Made by a program: the position numbers and the translations under genes. Shown here piece after piece: positions 5,692 through 6,136 of a stretch of 6,136 nt of DNA. The DNA comes from Nitrospirota bacterium. GTDB taxonomy: Bacteria > Nitrospirota > UBA9217. The stretch covers positions 1-6,136 of the forward strand of contig JAFNGD010000002.1 of the NCBI GenBank assembly GCA_017885365.1. Reading direction: 5' to 3'. The notes beneath the pieces are model-generated. The model worked only from the letters and a program-made list of their open reading frames with translations, had not been told where the DNA came from and did no database searches. How positions within the stretch are numbered: position 1 is the stretch's first letter; the number at the start of each line of letters is the position of its first letter.

Positions 5692-6136
5692 GGAGGGCGT
5701 ACAGTAGCATACAAGCCGCGACTTTGCAACAACGTGATCACGCAGCGGGCGTCGGATGAGGGTAGGCATGGCCCGGATCCCGGCGAAAATGCCGAACGCC
5801 TTTCTTCGCAGCATTGCCACAATCGCGTTGCACGGGCCGATCACTGTCTTCTGAAATACCAGTAGCCTGCATTTTCGTCAACAACGGTTCCTGCAACGGT
5901 CATGTCGTTTCCCGGATGACGACCTCCTGACAGATGTGCGTTCCAGAAGAACGATCGATGCAAGGAAACCCGCGAACGACGGCGCGGAATTCCAAGCGAC
6001 ACCGCCAGACGTTCTTCTGCAGCGGTTCTCCGCCCGGGAAATCAGTCGTGATCCCAAGAGGAGTGACGGCGCAAAGGACCTGCCGGGACCCCTATGCTGC
6101 ACATCGCGTTTAAGTGCAACATGCTGTTTTCTGTTG
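5692..6136. other. 445-bp stretch with no convincing gene, upstream of rdgB
   Basis: I see no recognisable protein or RNA gene. On the minus strand a 20-codon frame (5903-5841, starting MTVAGTVVDENAGYWYF) ends in a TGA that overlaps a GTG opening the rdgB frame; the part upstream in the same frame turns Arg-rich and looks non-coding. On the plus strand a frame is open from about 5855 to the right edge without a good start. A 10-bp inverted repeat CAGAAGAACG (5944-5953) and CGTTCTTCTG (6010-6019) is present. TTGCAA, 17 bp and TACTGT just before the rdgB ATG form a weak possible promoter that would give an almost leaderless message. The stretch may hold the remains of a gene. Confidence 0.4.

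Noticed and set aside
5855..6136. Plus-strand frame open to the right edge
   Set aside because: No plausible start or ribosome-binding site and no recognisable motif; an open frame of this length is expected by chance in GC-rich DNA.
1..6136. CRISPR array, tRNA, rRNA, transposase or integrase
   Set aside because: No regularly spaced repeats, no cloverleaf or rRNA motifs and no mobile-element protein signatures were seen on either strand.

Overview
The window reads as part of a Gram-negative bacterial chromosome. An outer-membrane beta-barrel protein, a lipoprotein and two signal-peptide proteins are encoded next to a housekeeping nucleotide-pool enzyme. Coding DNA is moderately GC-rich and the two regulatory regions are strongly AT-rich. 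The closest gene set I know is the extH-extI pair of Geobacter-type bacteria (rhodanese-like lipoprotein plus porin, linked to extracellular electron transfer and selenite/tellurite reduction), so a Desulfuromonadota-like host is a reasonable guess. I cannot name the species. All supported genes lie on the minus strand and are described here in the order of transcription (right to left).

Right end (about 5692-6136): no convincing gene. Next comes an XTP/dITP pyrophosphatase, rdgB/HAM1 family (5691-5092), unrelated to what follows. The stretch 4961-5091 is non-coding.

Module B (4960-3910): a conserved 108-bp upstream block, an AT-rich region with an inverted pair of 9-bp sites, a sigma70-type promoter, a leader of about 110 nt, and a gene for a secreted single-domain rhodanese (4517-3951) that ends in its own intrinsic terminator.

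Module A (3832 onward): after a 43-bp near-perfect palindrome, the same regulatory architecture is repeated: the 108-bp block (same length, 94/108 identical by my count), the paired sites with the same 40-bp spacing, the promoter and the leader. It drives a second, quite different secreted rhodanese (3312-2824). This is followed after 23 bp by a large tandem-rhodanese lipoprotein (ExtH-like, 2800-1202) and after another 74 bp by an ExtI-like porin (1127 to beyond the left edge). These three form an apparent operon.

Together this looks like a periplasm/outer-membrane sulfur- or selenium-handling pathway: a porin for entry or exit of an anion, a lipid-anchored two-domain sulfurtransferase, and two soluble periplasmic rhodaneses controlled by duplicated promoter/leader sequences. 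The most unusual points are the duplicated control region in front of dissimilar genes, and the ExtH-like C-terminus: a beta-sandwich insert, a Gly/Ser tail and a terminal Cys directly before TGA.
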